A DNA stretch of 64,000 bases from Platycnemis pennipes (taxonomy: Eukaryota; Arthropoda; Insecta; Odonata; Platycnemididae), in NCBI GenBank assembly GCA_933228895.1, contig OW121848.1, positions 155,078,688-155,142,687 of the forward strand. The letters are read 5' to 3'. How positions within the stretch are numbered: position 1 is the stretch's first letter; each line of letters opens with the position of its first letter. A program made the position numbers and the translations under genes. Of the stretch, positions 39,401-54,400 are shown in pieces. The notes under the pieces were generated by a model. That model was not told the origin of the DNA. It saw only the letters and a list, made by a program, of their open reading frames with translations, and made no database searches.

Positions 39401-42400
39401 CTTGTTAAGTAAACTCATACCATAATGCTTGGCATAAAGCTTATTGAGCATAGGCATACAACACAAAAGTGTTGAAACCAGTTAGGCTGTACCCAAAAAA
39501 TGGTGTGGAATGACAAACTTCACTTGATTTTATATGGAATTCCATAGAGTAAGCTCGCGAACCATTGATGTGAGGCCAGTACTCTGAGGGGAGACACACC
39601 CAGAGCACAAATGTTGGGACGCGAAAGATGGTGAACTATGCCTGGCCAGGACAAAGTCAGGGGAAACCATGATGGAGGTCTGTAGTGTAGGAAATTCCAA
39701 AACTGCCACGTGAACGGCAGTGAAATTCACATTGATTGCCATATGAAAAAATTTACCTGGACCGGGAATAGAAATTTTTTTGTGTGGCAATTAATGTGAA
39801 TTTCACCGCCGTCACATGGCAGGTTTGGAATTTCCTACATTTACCGCCAAGCGCCAAGCCAAGTTTAGTGCTGGAGGGTTATTTTGTAATCTCACCTTTT
39901 TAATGACTCTTTGCGGGAAGGCAGGAGATCCGTTTTGCTCTCTTAATGATCGGCTCACGAACGGTTTGTTAATTGTCGAAGCTTCTGTTGGTAGCGCTAT
40001 CTGTTGCCGATCTCGTCTACTTTGAATAAATAAGCATTGTGCAAATTCCAAAAATACAATTTAAAATCGTTTGTATCTTTTTCGCTCTTGCTTTTTTCCA
40101 ACTCAATCTTCAAATGGAAACGATGGTGGCTCCATTTCACGTTCTTTATGAAGATGAGATGGGAACTAATGGCAGGCGGAGATAATGAAACGGATCAAGA
40201 GTCGAAAGATACGGATCAGACCGGATGAATCGTCTAAAAGACCAGCACATGACCGGCAGTTCACCGCTTGAGATCCGAAGATGGTCACGCTGCCTGGGTG
40301 GCGGAGTTTAACTACGAAAAAGTGACATTTTATGACGTATTCTCACTAAAGTGAGATTACAAAATAACCCCCCTGGATGGGGTTCACCTTTGGTAGTGGC
40401 TTCTTTGAAGCCTTTTCACCCTTGCGTTGCCATCCATGATGGACCGTGAGGGCTCAACATCTAGTACCTTGAACCTCGGTAAAATTGCCGTGCAAATTAG
40501 GGATCCTGGGTAGCGTAGTGGTCTGCGCAGTGGCCCGGAAAGCCAAAGGTCCGTGGTTCGATTCCCGGTCCAGGTAGAGGGGCGAAAGACTAATCAAACC
40601 ATCTAGTAGCTGGTTAATAAGGCACTACACCAACCAGACTCCCTTAAGACCTCAACATACAGCAAGCATGCTGCAGTTGATCAGGGAGTGAAGAGAGGTT
40701 AACTGATCATCCCTTCCCATGGGCTGGCATTGTTTGCGTGCACAGAACGAATGAAAAGACTGAGATCTCACCTGGATAGTCTGGAAAGTGTTGGTAGGCT
40801 GAGAGGGTGGCGATGGACCCACAACATTGTGGGCAGTCAGTCGCAGGCGATACTCGGCAAATGGGATGAGACCTCCTACCATCAACGTCCGAGCTGATGG
40901 GACGTCTCTCTCCTCGTGGACAATCCACCAAGCCCCATTCGGCTTGCTCTGGGCCTGGAAATGCAAAGCAATTCCTCATAGTCAGCGGAAGAGAAAAAAA
41001 TGATCTGGAACACCATTGTTCTGTTGCATTGAGAATCATCAGGAGGAAGAAAAATCAGAGCAGTAAGAAATAATTTTAATGTATCAACCAAGTGAAACAC
41101 AATTTGTACAGTAAAATCCCTTTGCAATGAATCTGAAGGGACATAAATTTTGACACTTTGTTGTAAAGAGGTTCTTTCCCAGGAGGTTCTTTGTAATCAT
41201 CCATATGATATGCATCAATTTCTGTCTCTATTACAAAGTGTTAGTGCTGCTATGAATGCTTTTGTCATTTTCACTGAGGTATTAAAGTTAAAAAATTATG
41301 TCAAATTTATGAGAAACTTTCATTATAATAATGAATAAATTTAATTGCTTTTTTGAAAAGTTAAAAATAGTTATTTTTATTTTAAGTTCTGGAAAAGCTT
41401 TTTCTATTTCTGATTTTAAAGGATTTTTTCTCAGTGAACTACGAAAAAGTTCCAATTTTGAAAAATGGCATTCCTACACTATGTAAATTTGAGTGTTATG
41501 ACGAGAAGTTTGTTTTTCAGTCTTTCTTGGCAAATTTTACGCTTAATCTGAACAATAATGAATTTTATTAAGTTAAACTTAGAGGGGTGAAAACACACTT
41601 TTTGTAATAAGTTCATTTGAAAGTACACAGGTATGAAGTGCATTTCTTAAGTTTTATAATGACATCTTTTAGGTGACTGCACCACGTAAAGAGCCTGCTG
41701 CAGCTCGTAAATAAAGATTATAGAAGACATTATTTTTGGATTTACGCAATGCATGCATAACTATCAGGGACAACATTTTTCCATGAATCCAGGGAAAAGA
41801 TTTTGATTCACAAAAGCAACATATTCCTGAAAAGTTTGTCCATTTAAAACAGAATTGCCCATGCTGCAAAATAAAAAAATGAATAATTTTCCATGCATGA
41901 TTACTGCTGTCAATGGATATTGATTTCTATTATGCATGTACTTACAAAAGTTGATGATATTGGATACAATTATTCGGACCATTTTGCTACATACTAGTAC
42001 TGATAATGACAACTTTAACTCATAAATTTTCTGCGGTGAATTTAGAGCAAATGAAAGTCATACATTTCTGCCTCTATCCTAGGAGAAGGTTAACTTAGTT
42101 AAGGTGCTTGTTTGGAAATAAATCCTGCAGGGAATTATCTTGTGCATGCCATTATGAGCATTCTTGCAATTCTTAATAAATAGATCTTTCTCTGAATCAC
42201 TTTTCATTTTTTTACACCTTTTAGAGAGGTAGAGAGAGAATTATGACAATTCTTCTGATTTCAGAAGTTTTTGCTGTTGATAGTTCATCACATTTCATTA
42301 CTTGCTGCCGCAATGTATTTGGAACTTAAGAAAGTACGGTAATGCACAGTGTCCTAAGTGTCAAAAGTCAACATTTTATATTCCAACTTACTACATTTAA

Positions 42401-45400
42401 CATTACACTTAATGTCATTGACTGTAAATACAACCATGGGTCAATGAGTTGTGCAAAAATATCATTTTTAATAGCTTTCTTAATGGAATCTTTTGGCCAC
42501 TGACCCAAAACGCCCACAATATTGGATTAACTAGAGTTAAAGTCATAGGAATTGGCAGAGGAATAATTATTAAAATATCTTGAGTAATAACCAGAGTTCT
42601 ATATAGCGAGTGGTTTTTTGGCTCCTGAGATATCTTCCCTATGCTCTAGTGTCCTAGCCTCCCATGCCCTGAGGGAGGGCCCAGGTTTGAAATCCGGCAA
42701 TGGCAAGCTTTTCAGTGGTATACCAGTCCCCACTTGAGTGCCATTTGGAGAGCACTTTGAGTTCAATACTCCATTCGTCAGATGGGATGTAGAGTCATGG
42801 ACCCCTTGGTATCTTTTGTTAAGAGTAGGCCTATGCCAACACCAGGTTTCTCTCCACCATTCCTCTGTTCCCTGAAAACACCTCAAACTCACCTATCCTA
42901 ACATAGTGAAAATTACCTCAGCTGTCAATCACCTACCCCGCATCAACAAATATGACTTTCCTCAATCCTTTCGGCCATTAAAAGTACACACATTTTGAGT
43001 AAAACAATCAAAAATGAGTGAATATAAAAGAACTTATCTCTTCAGTTTTGATACACTGATCACTCATCACCTTAATTATTAATCACTTATTTATGGTATC
43101 AGCTTGAAAAGTGAGGAATAAAAATGATGCATTTAACTCTTACCTCAACTGTCCACTTCACAATGGAAGAATTTCCATCAAATGGTAGAGCAAATTGCAG
43201 CACCACAGATGTGGCACCTATATTTGACAGAGCCAATCTAACTGGAGCATGTGGCAGCACTGGCTCAACTCCTGACTGGATGACAGCTGAGCGGGACGGC
43301 CCTCGTCCCATTTTTGTCACCCCCCAAACCTCAAAAGAATAATGAGTCAGAGCCTGCAAATGACAAAAGAAGAGGGATGACTTTCATCTTCAATGTAATC
43401 ATCACATTTAAAAGGAAACACCACCATTCAAAAGGTTTACCCACCCTGAGATTTTCCACTTTAATGCTGAGGACATCTGCCAGGAACTTCCTCTCGATGG
43501 CACCAGGGAGCTCCGATAGCACAGATGGTGGACCAACAGTCCCATTCTCCCCTTCTTCCTCGGAAAATGAGGGTGAAGGCATAGGGGAGTATCGAAGGCC
43601 ATAGCCTATGATGACTCCGTTTGGATGCTTTGGGGGTGTCCACGTAACCCTAACAGCTCGGTCACTTACATCATCAAACTGCAAACTCCCCACCTCATCC
43701 GGAACTGCGGAGGTAAGAGAGACCACCAAGAAAATGAACAAAGATCACCCAATCAGTACCAAGCTACTTCCAATAAGAAAAACACACACTAAACACATTA
43801 GGCTTTTCAGGGAGCCTCCAAGGGCAAAGTCTAAAAAACTAGAGCATGAACTCATTTACATAAACCTAAAAGTTCTTCTACACTTGCCCAATGAGTAGAA
43901 AGTTGAAGACTCATAGTCATGAGTAAATAGAAATGCCTGCCCAAAGCAGTTTTGTGAAAGGAGGGACCATTTATCCTGCTTAATTCTTCTAGGTGAGGCA
44001 TGTTAAAGGTCTTTTTGAATTTCAGTCAAAATTCTAGTGATTAAGCCCAAGAGCCATGATATTTAAAATAACAAAATATAAAAATATGCATCAACAGAAG
44101 CTGTAAGAGCCAACCAGGTGGATATGCCAGCAATCACTAAAACACCTGCTTCTGTTCCACTGAAAAGATAGGTGTATTTTTTTCATTAGCTGCTTCGCCT
44201 GTTTCCCGCATCAAGTGATTTTTATGAAATGATGACAAAATAAATATTTAATTTTAACGAACACTAAATTTGCCAACACTCCATCATTAGGAAAGAAACA
44301 GACGTAAGGGAAGGCTACTTCTGGGTTGGGCTAGAGTCCTCACCATCCTCCTGAGTCTGAACAGCGACCGGCTTACTCCTAGGACCATCCCCGGGATCCG
44401 TGAAGCAAACAACCGTGATGTTATAGTGGGTCGCTTTGGCCAGGTTGCCCACCACTGCAGTTTGCTCGGCCAGTGGGTCAAACAGACTCGGAGGGACACT
44501 GACGACCACGACATCCTTTGAGCTGCCATCTACACTTTCCTCAAGATCCACTGAGTCAATGCTGTTCTTGTGAGGACTCACTATAGCAAGAGACATTCAC
44601 CGTCAATGGGAGAGTTATTATATGCCTTCCTTTATTAGGAGTGCAAGGGGAAGTCATCATGAAAAGATCACATTTCAGGGTGGGCACACAATTTAATTTC
44701 CATGACTCTTCCCACACAAACGTCCATGACCAAAGAATCACTGTCAAAAGGGAGTTCAGAGGTAAAACAAAAACAACAACACAGGGATGTACACAAATCC
44801 ACAGATAAATAATTAAATTAGAGGAATAAAATAAAGAACATTTCTTTAGGCACACAAGAAAAACATTTTGAGCAAATAATCTTCATTATAACGAAAAATG
44901 CAACCCTATTGCAGACTGTCGCCCACTTAAACTCAGAAATCTTACAAGGATATTTTTTACTTTTCTACGGCAGAATATTGAGGCAGAGGTTTAACACTGG
45001 AGATACAGAGAAATCCTGGATGTTATGAAGATCTGTGACTTCTGATCCATATCCCAGCTTATCAAAGCTGCTTCTATCAGCCTCTCAAACATCACAATTA
45101 ACTTCTTTGAGTTTATGCTTTGCAAATCATATTTTTTGTGCCTTTTAACCTGTTATCAATCTTTTCTTTCTTTCTAACTTTATCTTTACACCTAAATTTT
45201 ATCTAAAATCTAAATGTTGCTTTTTCTTTGAATCCCAAGTATAATTTAAAAGCCAAATCTTTATCTTCTCTTTATTCTTACATTTCATTTTGACTTCTAA
45301 TATTAATTTTACTCATACAATTGAATTACACACTCCAACTAAAGGCATAAAACATTTTATTGCTTTAAGTGTTACTTTAAAAAAACCTAGCATTTTAACA

Positions 45401-48400
45401 CATTCTGGATCAAGCCGATTTCTCATTTTAACTCAAAAAATACCAGATGTGCTAAACAGTCTCTCTGACAAGGGGAGTGTCCATTAATCGGGTCTAGTTA
45501 AGGAAAATGGGCAGGCAGGTAGTCCTTGATTAGTGATTTCTGAATCACCCCATTGTTAGGTTATAAATCCAATAGTTTAATACTTAATGGGATCTTCAGG
45601 CCATTCACCCAAAACACGCACAACATTGTTTAAAATAGCATTAAAGTCATAAAAATTGGCTGGGGAATGATTATTTAAACAACTCTAGTAACAACAAAGA
45701 TTCGATAAAGAGAGCGATTTTTGGCTCCCGAGAGCTCTCATTATATGAAGCATTTACTGTATTAAAATTTTTCCCCTGTGGAGTTCCTAAAAGTGTAGTC
45801 ATCTCAGAATTGGCTTCACCTTAGATTTGAGCAAATATGCATAATGTATGTTAGTTTGTATACGTATTTGATCCAGTTCAAGTGTCCCTTCTCTTGATAT
45901 AACAATGATTTCATAGTGACAAATTTTCATTGGTGAGCTATAGCAATAAAATAGTCTACCTTTACCTTTCCATGCCTGCAACTTGTAGCCTTGGTTAATG
46001 CCATTGATTTTCTGTGGATCTGGTGGGGTCCACCAAACGCGGACTGCAGTGGAGTTGACGGCTTCCGCTCGAACTTGAGTCGGAGGTGCTTCAGGAACTG
46101 CAAAATTTTGGAAAGCACTTTACTGCCATGCCATTAAACACAGTGATAACATTCACAACTGAATATTGACAACATTACACAAAGGTTATGAAAATCAAAT
46201 TTAGTCTCATAATTTTACATTTTAAATATTAATATTTACTTCTCATTGATTGATCTCAGCAAGATAAATCCCAACAATAAAATTTGAACATGAACAGGTG
46301 AAGAGGGTAAAAGAAAAGGAAATGTGAATACATCAAAAATCCTAAAATACATTCTGACATTGTCATTGAAATACAATACTCAAATATACATCCATGCATT
46401 GGTCAACACCTACTCCCTCTTCCACCATTGTTCTAGAAAATACAAAGAAACTGATTCACTTTATCAAAAATGCATGAGAAGTAAATGGGTAGCAAATATA
46501 CATCAAGTAGGAAGTCTACGCTCCCTTTTCTCTCAGGTATTGTATTTCTACAATACAGAAAAATGGCTTTGGAATTAAATTTTAGGGCTAAAGTACATGA
46601 TTGCATTTGTGGGAAGGCCATACTCACCTCCTTCTTTGGTCTTTATTCGGATGCCATCACTAAACTCCCCAACACCTTTGGCATTGTACGCAGCAATCTG
46701 GACCTCATAATCTTTCCATGTTATTAAATCCCTGATGAGGTAATTTCTCTGAGCCTAGAGAGAAATACATGTATTCAATTATTTTAAATTAACATAAAAT
46801 AGGTGCTCCTTGAAATTACAATAATAACAGTTGTACTAAATTACTTCATGTAAAATGTTAACTTCATGACACATCACATTATCAAGTTCAAATGATGGAT
46901 ACGGGATATCAAGTGTAAATCAGGTGAATAATCAACAAAAAATATATAAAATAAGATGCTTTAGGTCACCATAAAACCCTTTCCATGGAAAGTGTCTTCG
47001 AAAATGGAGAGGAAGTGCCATTATTAAGTGCCATAAGGAAGTTATTATCTGTTAAGGTGTTGTTGAGTATATTTTGCATAATTCATTTGCATATCGTTTC
47101 TGATAAATAGAGGTAATTTTTATTATATTTTTGTATGACGTTGATGGTTTCTGGCATAACCTGAGGAAGTGGTTGGATTTGGTGTTTTCCCTGCTTTTTT
47201 GTGGAAGCAATGCTTCAAAATGAAACATAACTTTGTTTTTGTGCACTGAATAGTTAATGCACAACCTAAGTTTTGACTACACAGTGTAATTATCCGGTTA
47301 CAATTTACCTGATGATGACATATTGTAAAACCTCAGTGGTATATAATTATTCTGCGCAGAAAGACAAAGTTTACTGCCTTGTTACATTTTTGTGATTTTT
47401 GCTTGTTTATTGCTCTGTTATCATTACTTTGCTACTAGTATTACTATGTTGCTTGATTATTATTGCTATAAGCAAGTCACCTGTAGACCAAAAATGGCAT
47501 ACATTTCACCCTAATTTAGATGACATGTAGCAGTAATGCAAACCAAAATAAGACATCTACATCTGGTATAGAGCAAACCATATGGTTAAAATTGGGTTTA
47601 AATTAGGTATACTTCAATTTTTGTGCTCTCAGGGTGATTATGAAATATTATAAGCATTTGCATAATTGCATTGATGGTTATTAAATTTTTAGTAGATGGC
47701 CATAAATTATCTCTCCATCCTACTTTAAACAGAAATCAGAAACTTTAACAAACTACAATCTATTCTTCAACTTATCTCTCCAGGCATCAAATTTAACATT
47801 CCAAAAGTATGCTATCCAAAGAAACTAAAACATTGCCATGAAGTAACTTTAACTAGATACATATTCATTTGAGTTCAATGCAGACAAAAGATAAGCAAAC
47901 ACACGACCCAATCTGTCAGCATACTCATGCCCTTCTAGTTATATACACTCACTGTTATTATTCATTCAAGAGTGGCATTAATATAGGTACACCTTTGAGC
48001 AAAACACTATAGGTACCCAAATAAACAGAGAACCATATTTGTAGCTTTGCTGCCAGATAAAATTTAGCCAAAAAGGGACAAGATACATATGTATATTCAA
48101 TGCCAACCTCATTTGTGATGTTTCTGAATGACCAAGGTGAACTATGGTATCCGTACAAACGATAACGGACAAGGTATCCCAAGAGAAGTCCATTTCTATG
48201 ATCTTCATTGGGTGGCTGCCACTGCACAATGATCTCCGATGGTGACCTCGCAGTTCCAACAAGTCCAAGAGGAGGTCCAGATGGTGCTGGAGACAAAGGA
48301 ACACAGGGAAACTTTGAATAAGGCATTAGCATCGTCAATAGGTATCATTTAAAAGTAACATCAATTCCTGATGAGATTTTTGATCTTTTAGAAATGAGCT

Positions 48401-51400
48401 CATCATTAGAAGACAAGTAATCTAACTTCATGCTGAAAAGCAGTGCATTAGCAACTGAAAGGTAGATTGTGGTACTTTAAAGGCAATGTTAACACACTCA
48501 TTCCTTTTATTTTTCATAAAATAAACACCAAATACTTTTGCAACAACTTGCAAAGCTGACTAATGTGTACAGGAAGACATTTAATTTTTGTGACAGAGCT
48601 ACTCAGTGTTAAATTAATAAAATATCAGATGGCCCCATCTATATGGACAGCCTCAAAATTCCTCTCGTGCTGCCAAGATCAATGTCTTCAGTTTTTCAAA
48701 AACCAAATGCAGAGTTCATTTGATTGATTGTTCGCATTGTGCTCATGTCTGTGAGTGCAATCTTACGCAGCCCACAAATCAATCACATACACATACTCTT
48801 ATGGCAATACTCACGCTCCTGAGGCAAGGTGACCGTGTTGCTGGCCGTGGACGGTGGTCCCTCGCCCACTGCATTCACTGCCGACACACGGAACTGGTAA
48901 GCAGCGGCTGCCCTCAGCTTCTTGAGGACAACCCAGCGCATGTGGCCCGGGACAGAGCCTCCCCCATCCTCCCCCCCCAGATCCTCATCCTCCGTCAACC
49001 ATGGGGACAGCAGCACTTCACCTGTTGCAGCATCGACCACCATGTCATCGGCTGAAAATGTGCATTGGCGTTAAAGTCAAGAGAGGATGGAATTGAAATG
49101 GCAATTTCCTTGCACAATTAAGCTTGGATCACAAAATACATTTAATTACAAAGGAGAAAAATTATGGAATACTAGAAGAGTAGAATTCAATACCAACAGT
49201 GATATGCACACTGGAAAAATGGGATGAAGCACTTCTTCCACACAATATCATCAACATCATCATCTCAGATTAATAATTCTTATTCTTTTCTTTGCACTAA
49301 TTCTTATTCTTTTATTTGAACTAATATTTCTAATGCAAACAAATGTTTCCTCAATGAAATGATATGTATGTTTTCATAAAACTTCCCTAACTTTGTTCAT
49401 CATTGGTATCCCCTGAAACATAGCCCACCAAGATTACTGCACCAGGGTTTTACATTAATGTACATCAGTAATTTTCACTTCATTTCACATGCTGTTTTGA
49501 ATAACAAATTAATCAAGGTAAAAGTCAAATAAAACTGGTAAATTATAGGTGAAAATTATGGTTTCTCTTCTCCAGCCAAAATAAATAATTCACTAAAATC
49601 TAAATATGTATGTATGATTTGCTCCTTAACACAAGGATTGTTGATAGGATTTTCTTAATTCCCCATGGAGCAGCACCAAACACCAGTTGACATAACTTGG
49701 CAGCCTACATAAGGAGTGGGTGATGCCAATTGGGGATTGCCATGGCAGATAATGTTGACTGGCTTCTTTCGTAAACAATGTGTTGAGGCTGCCATTCCCA
49801 CAATTAGAAATACAATTCTTTCTACAGAAGAGACCCCCAAACAAAACGCAATTAGGCATCAAGTTTAGAGAAGCAGTGACAGAGAAAAAAAAACATGATA
49901 CATAATAGTGGGAATATAATACCTCCATCTCCATGAGCTGTGGGCACCTCTCTCCTCTGTAAAATGAACTTCACTATTTGGCTGTTTCCATCAAATCCTG
50001 GGGTCCAACTCACATTCACGTGCTTCACGGCAGTGATAGGAGAAGCTGAAATTATTAGACAATGCTCTACTTTACAAAGAGGAAAAGGGAGTGAAAGGAC
50101 CAGTAGCATAGGGTCATCAACCTACAAATACCCTAGAACCCCTCCCCCCCCCCATACACCCCTTTCACCTCCACAGACTCACCCTTACTCCCTCAATATT
50201 CTCTCAGCTTGGAAAAACAAAATGGAAAATTATGGCTCCAATAAACCCCATTCATTTTGTGTTAATATGTTCATATATATATATATATATGCACCATTGC
50301 AAGCACTTAAACTTAGTACCACAGCTCTAAAGGCACCATGAAACTTCTCATTGTAGACATCATGTTACCACTTCCAATTAAATTGTACCATTCATCTAGG
50401 ATTGAGTAGGAGGAAGGAGTGATTTGTATCATGAGACATGGTTTTTGATACAGTATGATGGCCCAGGATTTCCTTTTACTGATACACTTTCTTTTTAAAA
50501 AATGCTTTACAATAAGAAGAGCAAGTGTTGAGAACTTTGATTTATGTGGTATGAGAGGGCATTCACTGTAAAGTTCAAATATAAAATCAAAACATTTAGA
50601 ATGTACTAAAAATACAGTGCCATCTTAAGCATGATGCTCAAGTGACCTACAAAGCTAGAGCTTTTATAATAGCACTCCAGTGGAGCACTTAAAGAAGGCA
50701 CTATCGAAGACTCCACTTCAGTGAAGACACTCGAGTTTCATCAACAGTTGATATAAGGACAGTACATGTCTATCAATTATGGATAAGCAATCAGTCAGCA
50801 CTCTACATGAGATATGAATGCTTGTCTAACTCATTACCCTCACATTAGAGAAACAAATGGTGGTGAAGTAACTGAAATTAATGGATTTCACAATTACTAT
50901 TTCATAGGTTACAGCGAAATATTTACTTGTCATGCCAAAATATAATTTTGTTTCCTAGATATTTCACTTTTAATAGTCAAACAGTAAGAATAAAAGTTAT
51001 CCAGAGTAAAAGTGAGAAAATGAACTCAAAGCAAATACATATACTGCAAGATGTGGGCAGTATATAGGAGTAAGTTTTCTGTCTTTTGTCAGTGCTAGTA
51101 TGAGTAAGTTTAACATTTTCTTTCTGATAATGGGGAATGTCTCCCATACATGTCTGCACATACAGAGATATTACAAAAACAATTAAAGATAAGAAATAAA
51201 AGAGGCAGTCCTCGATTGTTCAAACAAAAGAGCAGTACATCACAATTAGTTCTATAGCAAACAGCACATTTATAGGTATGAGTGCCATTGACATACTCAT
51301 GTGGCAACATTTTTGCTCTGCATCAGAGTTTAAGGACTTCCAATGTTCATTATATAATCAACAATAATAACCCTTAATAAACAATAATTATCGTTCTACT

Positions 51401-54400
51401 TAATGCGTCACGTTTTTAGGTCCATTTTAAAAGAATGACAAGGTCAATATTGTTTTCGATTTCATCAAAAACCCAAGGCAAAAGCTTCCAGAACCAAAAA
51501 GATTTAGTCAATACAAATCAGAAAATACATCAATGGATTTCTAAGACCTGAGAAAAATATCTTCAAAGTATTCACCTCACTTTAAAACAACTGGAAATTT
51601 GAATAGACATAAATTGACCATTAGGCACCATGGTTATGATGAAATTACATGGTTTCCTGAAGATATATCAAACTTTACTGTAAAATTCTACTTCCAGTTA
51701 GGGCAGTCACTTATGGTAAGAAATGAACATAGTAAGTGTTTTTAACCCCTTTACTGAGTCAAATTATTTATACTTTAAACTGAGAGGCTTTTTGCATGCC
51801 ACAGCTAACTATGAATAGAAATGTCAGCAGACTCAGTTTGAAGGTCACTTTTGAGTGAAACGTGAACAAGTGCTTGAAAAGAGACTCCTGAATGCTCACC
51901 TGGGCTTGGAATGACCCTCTGTGCCCTAACGTGCACTGGGGCATAGGGGAGCTCCACCACCTTCAGCTTGGCCGAGCGAGTGTCGTTGCCCCCAGGGGAG
52001 AGCAGGGAACAGGAATAGGTGCCGGCATCCCCTGCCCTCACCTCTCGCACCGAGAGTGTGTGAGTGGCTGGGTCAATGGAGAAGCGCCCCGAGGCACCAG
52101 GTGGGATGCGCCTGCAAACACAGAGAAACAACCAAAATGAAAAACTGCCCTCCTCCACCCAAACGTCATTGCATCGGTCAACTCCAAACTTACTGATTGT
52201 TAGTGAACCATTCGACAGTGTATGGCACAGCGGGATCCCCAGAAACCTTGCATTGGAATGTTGCAGTGAGTCCCAGGATAACTTGCGCATTGTCTGGAGG
52301 CTGTACAATTCGTGTCCGGACTAAAAAAAAGGAGAGGATTCATTAACAAAATCAGGTTATCGTCATGGATGTACTATTATTTAATTTATTATGAAATGGA
52401 TAATGCAATAAGATACAGCCATATTTTCCTACATAAACACTATCAACAAAGACAAAATTTAAACATTTTTCACGTGACTGAAAACTTCTTTTATTGCTTT
52501 AGAACTGTTTTATGGCAATCCTGCCTGTTGGCTGCTTTCCGAATGGTGGTTTCTAGGAAGACTTTCTTCGATGAACTGTGGAGGGAGTAACTGTTTTTGC
52601 TATCTGGTGTTTTTCACAATTTTAATGGCCTCTTGTATTATCCTTGGGTAATACATAAGTGACACAATTTCAACACAAATTTAAGCCTATTTTCATACAT
52701 CATGCCGAATTGTAACTGAGGTCCAAGATGAAAATTCAGTGTATTTGAGGATAATGCACAGAAAGAAATCTATAAATGGTTAAATTAGGGCAAGCTACTT
52801 CCACCAGAAAGTCATTCAGTGATCCAAAATCAGGCCGATTCCATGATGTAGAAGACAAAGTAATGAAGAGAGATGACTCAGAGAGCTCACTGAGTTGGTA
52901 AAGGGCCTAACATATCACTACTCCATAAAATACATTTAAATCTATCTAAGACTGGAACAAAAGCTTGTTGCAGTGAAAAGAATTTTTCTCTAATGTATGC
53001 CAAGGGCGTACTGTGGCACAGAACTTCACTCTGTAAGGAATTGCATGATGACCACAGCAAAAAACAAACTAATTAAACAAAAGGTCCAATTACATCCATG
53101 GTAATTACCATAAATACCTGTATAACTAAAGTTTTTGTTCTCTTACACTGAATCTTTTTAAACCTGAATGTTTGTTTGAAGTGGTTTCAAATTTAGTTTT
53201 CAGGTAATTATTTACAAGTAAAGTGGAGAAAAAGTAAATATTGATAAATGGCATAGTTGTTACAATGATAATGTTGATTTTGTCATTTTATTTTCAAAAG
53301 TACTCCAAAATGAGGGGTCGTCATAGATTCAGGGTCATGCTATACTCAGGTAATAATTCATCATATAACTGTGTGCAGAAGAAAAATTATATGTTTTTGA
53401 GTTTATAAGTATCACAAAAAAATTAGCCCTGTTTTATCATCCTGATGTATTTTCATAATATAAATTCCTTTTGGAAGAAAATTTCATTTTAAAACTCTAC
53501 ACACCTTCAACTTACATCAGAAACCTATATAACAATTTGCATAATTAATAGCATTAGGAGTAGTGTTCATTTAATTATGATATAGGTTACCAAATAACTT
53601 AATGCATAGTTGATGACCAACAGAAGTATACATTCTTCTCAGATTGTTAAAATGCTCCTTTAATAATAGCAAGTAAAAACCAGTTACAGATTTATCCTTG
53701 GTATGAATATGAAATTATTATCACCTCATTGCCCACAGAAATGTGCTTTGCATGTTGACAGGGTATCACAAAATTGAATCAGTTTCGACTTTCTGCAGAG
53801 ATTGCCCTTATACTCAAGGAAATTGCACAGGGTCTTCACCAGGCATCTGAAAGTTGTGTTAAGCAGCAGATGTCATTTTATGAAGAAATAGAAGAAGATG
53901 GACTTACCTAGAACCGTGAGGAATGCAGAGGCGGTGATGGAGCCAGCCTCATTGGAGCGCGTGCAGACGTACTCCCCAGCATCACTCTCCCTGACTGCCG
54001 CCACGAGCAAGCTCCCTCCCTCCACCACCTGCACCCTCCCACCTCCACCCTCTCCTCCAGACACCAGGGAACCATCTGCGTGTGAGACAAACAAGGTGAA
54101 AGGGCAAACAGTGTGTGAGGGTAGGAAATGTTGCATACTTTGTGCTTAGTTTGGCATGTTATCCATTATAAGCCTAAAGTTGATAAGTTTCTTCCTATAC
54201 TTAATATCATTTTGTATGCTTACCGACAAGTATATTAGTGCCACAGGTGGCCATATGTAGATCTAAGATAGAGCTGTACTCAGTCAGTTGTTGTGTCAGT
54301 AGATGTGGTGTAGTACTATGTCAGTGTTGCTAATGCATAATTATAAACTGGGATTCCTTAAAGAAAGTGCTCCACATAGTTATTTTGAACTAGAGATAAC

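Larger units (their letters stand above)
46098..53907 (-). other. sdk introns between exons 2 and 9, no elements recognised
   Basis: Introns at 46098-46627, 46755-48107, 48287-48814, 49052-49922, 50046-51899 and 52321-53907 are AT-rich. Only a TA microsatellite (about 50272-50290) was noted. Confidence 0.55.

Noticed and set aside
40495..40580. Possible tRNA gene
   Set aside because: Perfect B box but no acceptor-stem pairing; continues into a SINE body.
41108..41340. Possible Tc1/pogo element starting ACAGTAAAATCCC
   Set aside because: Only one end recognisable; kept as a comment, not a feature.
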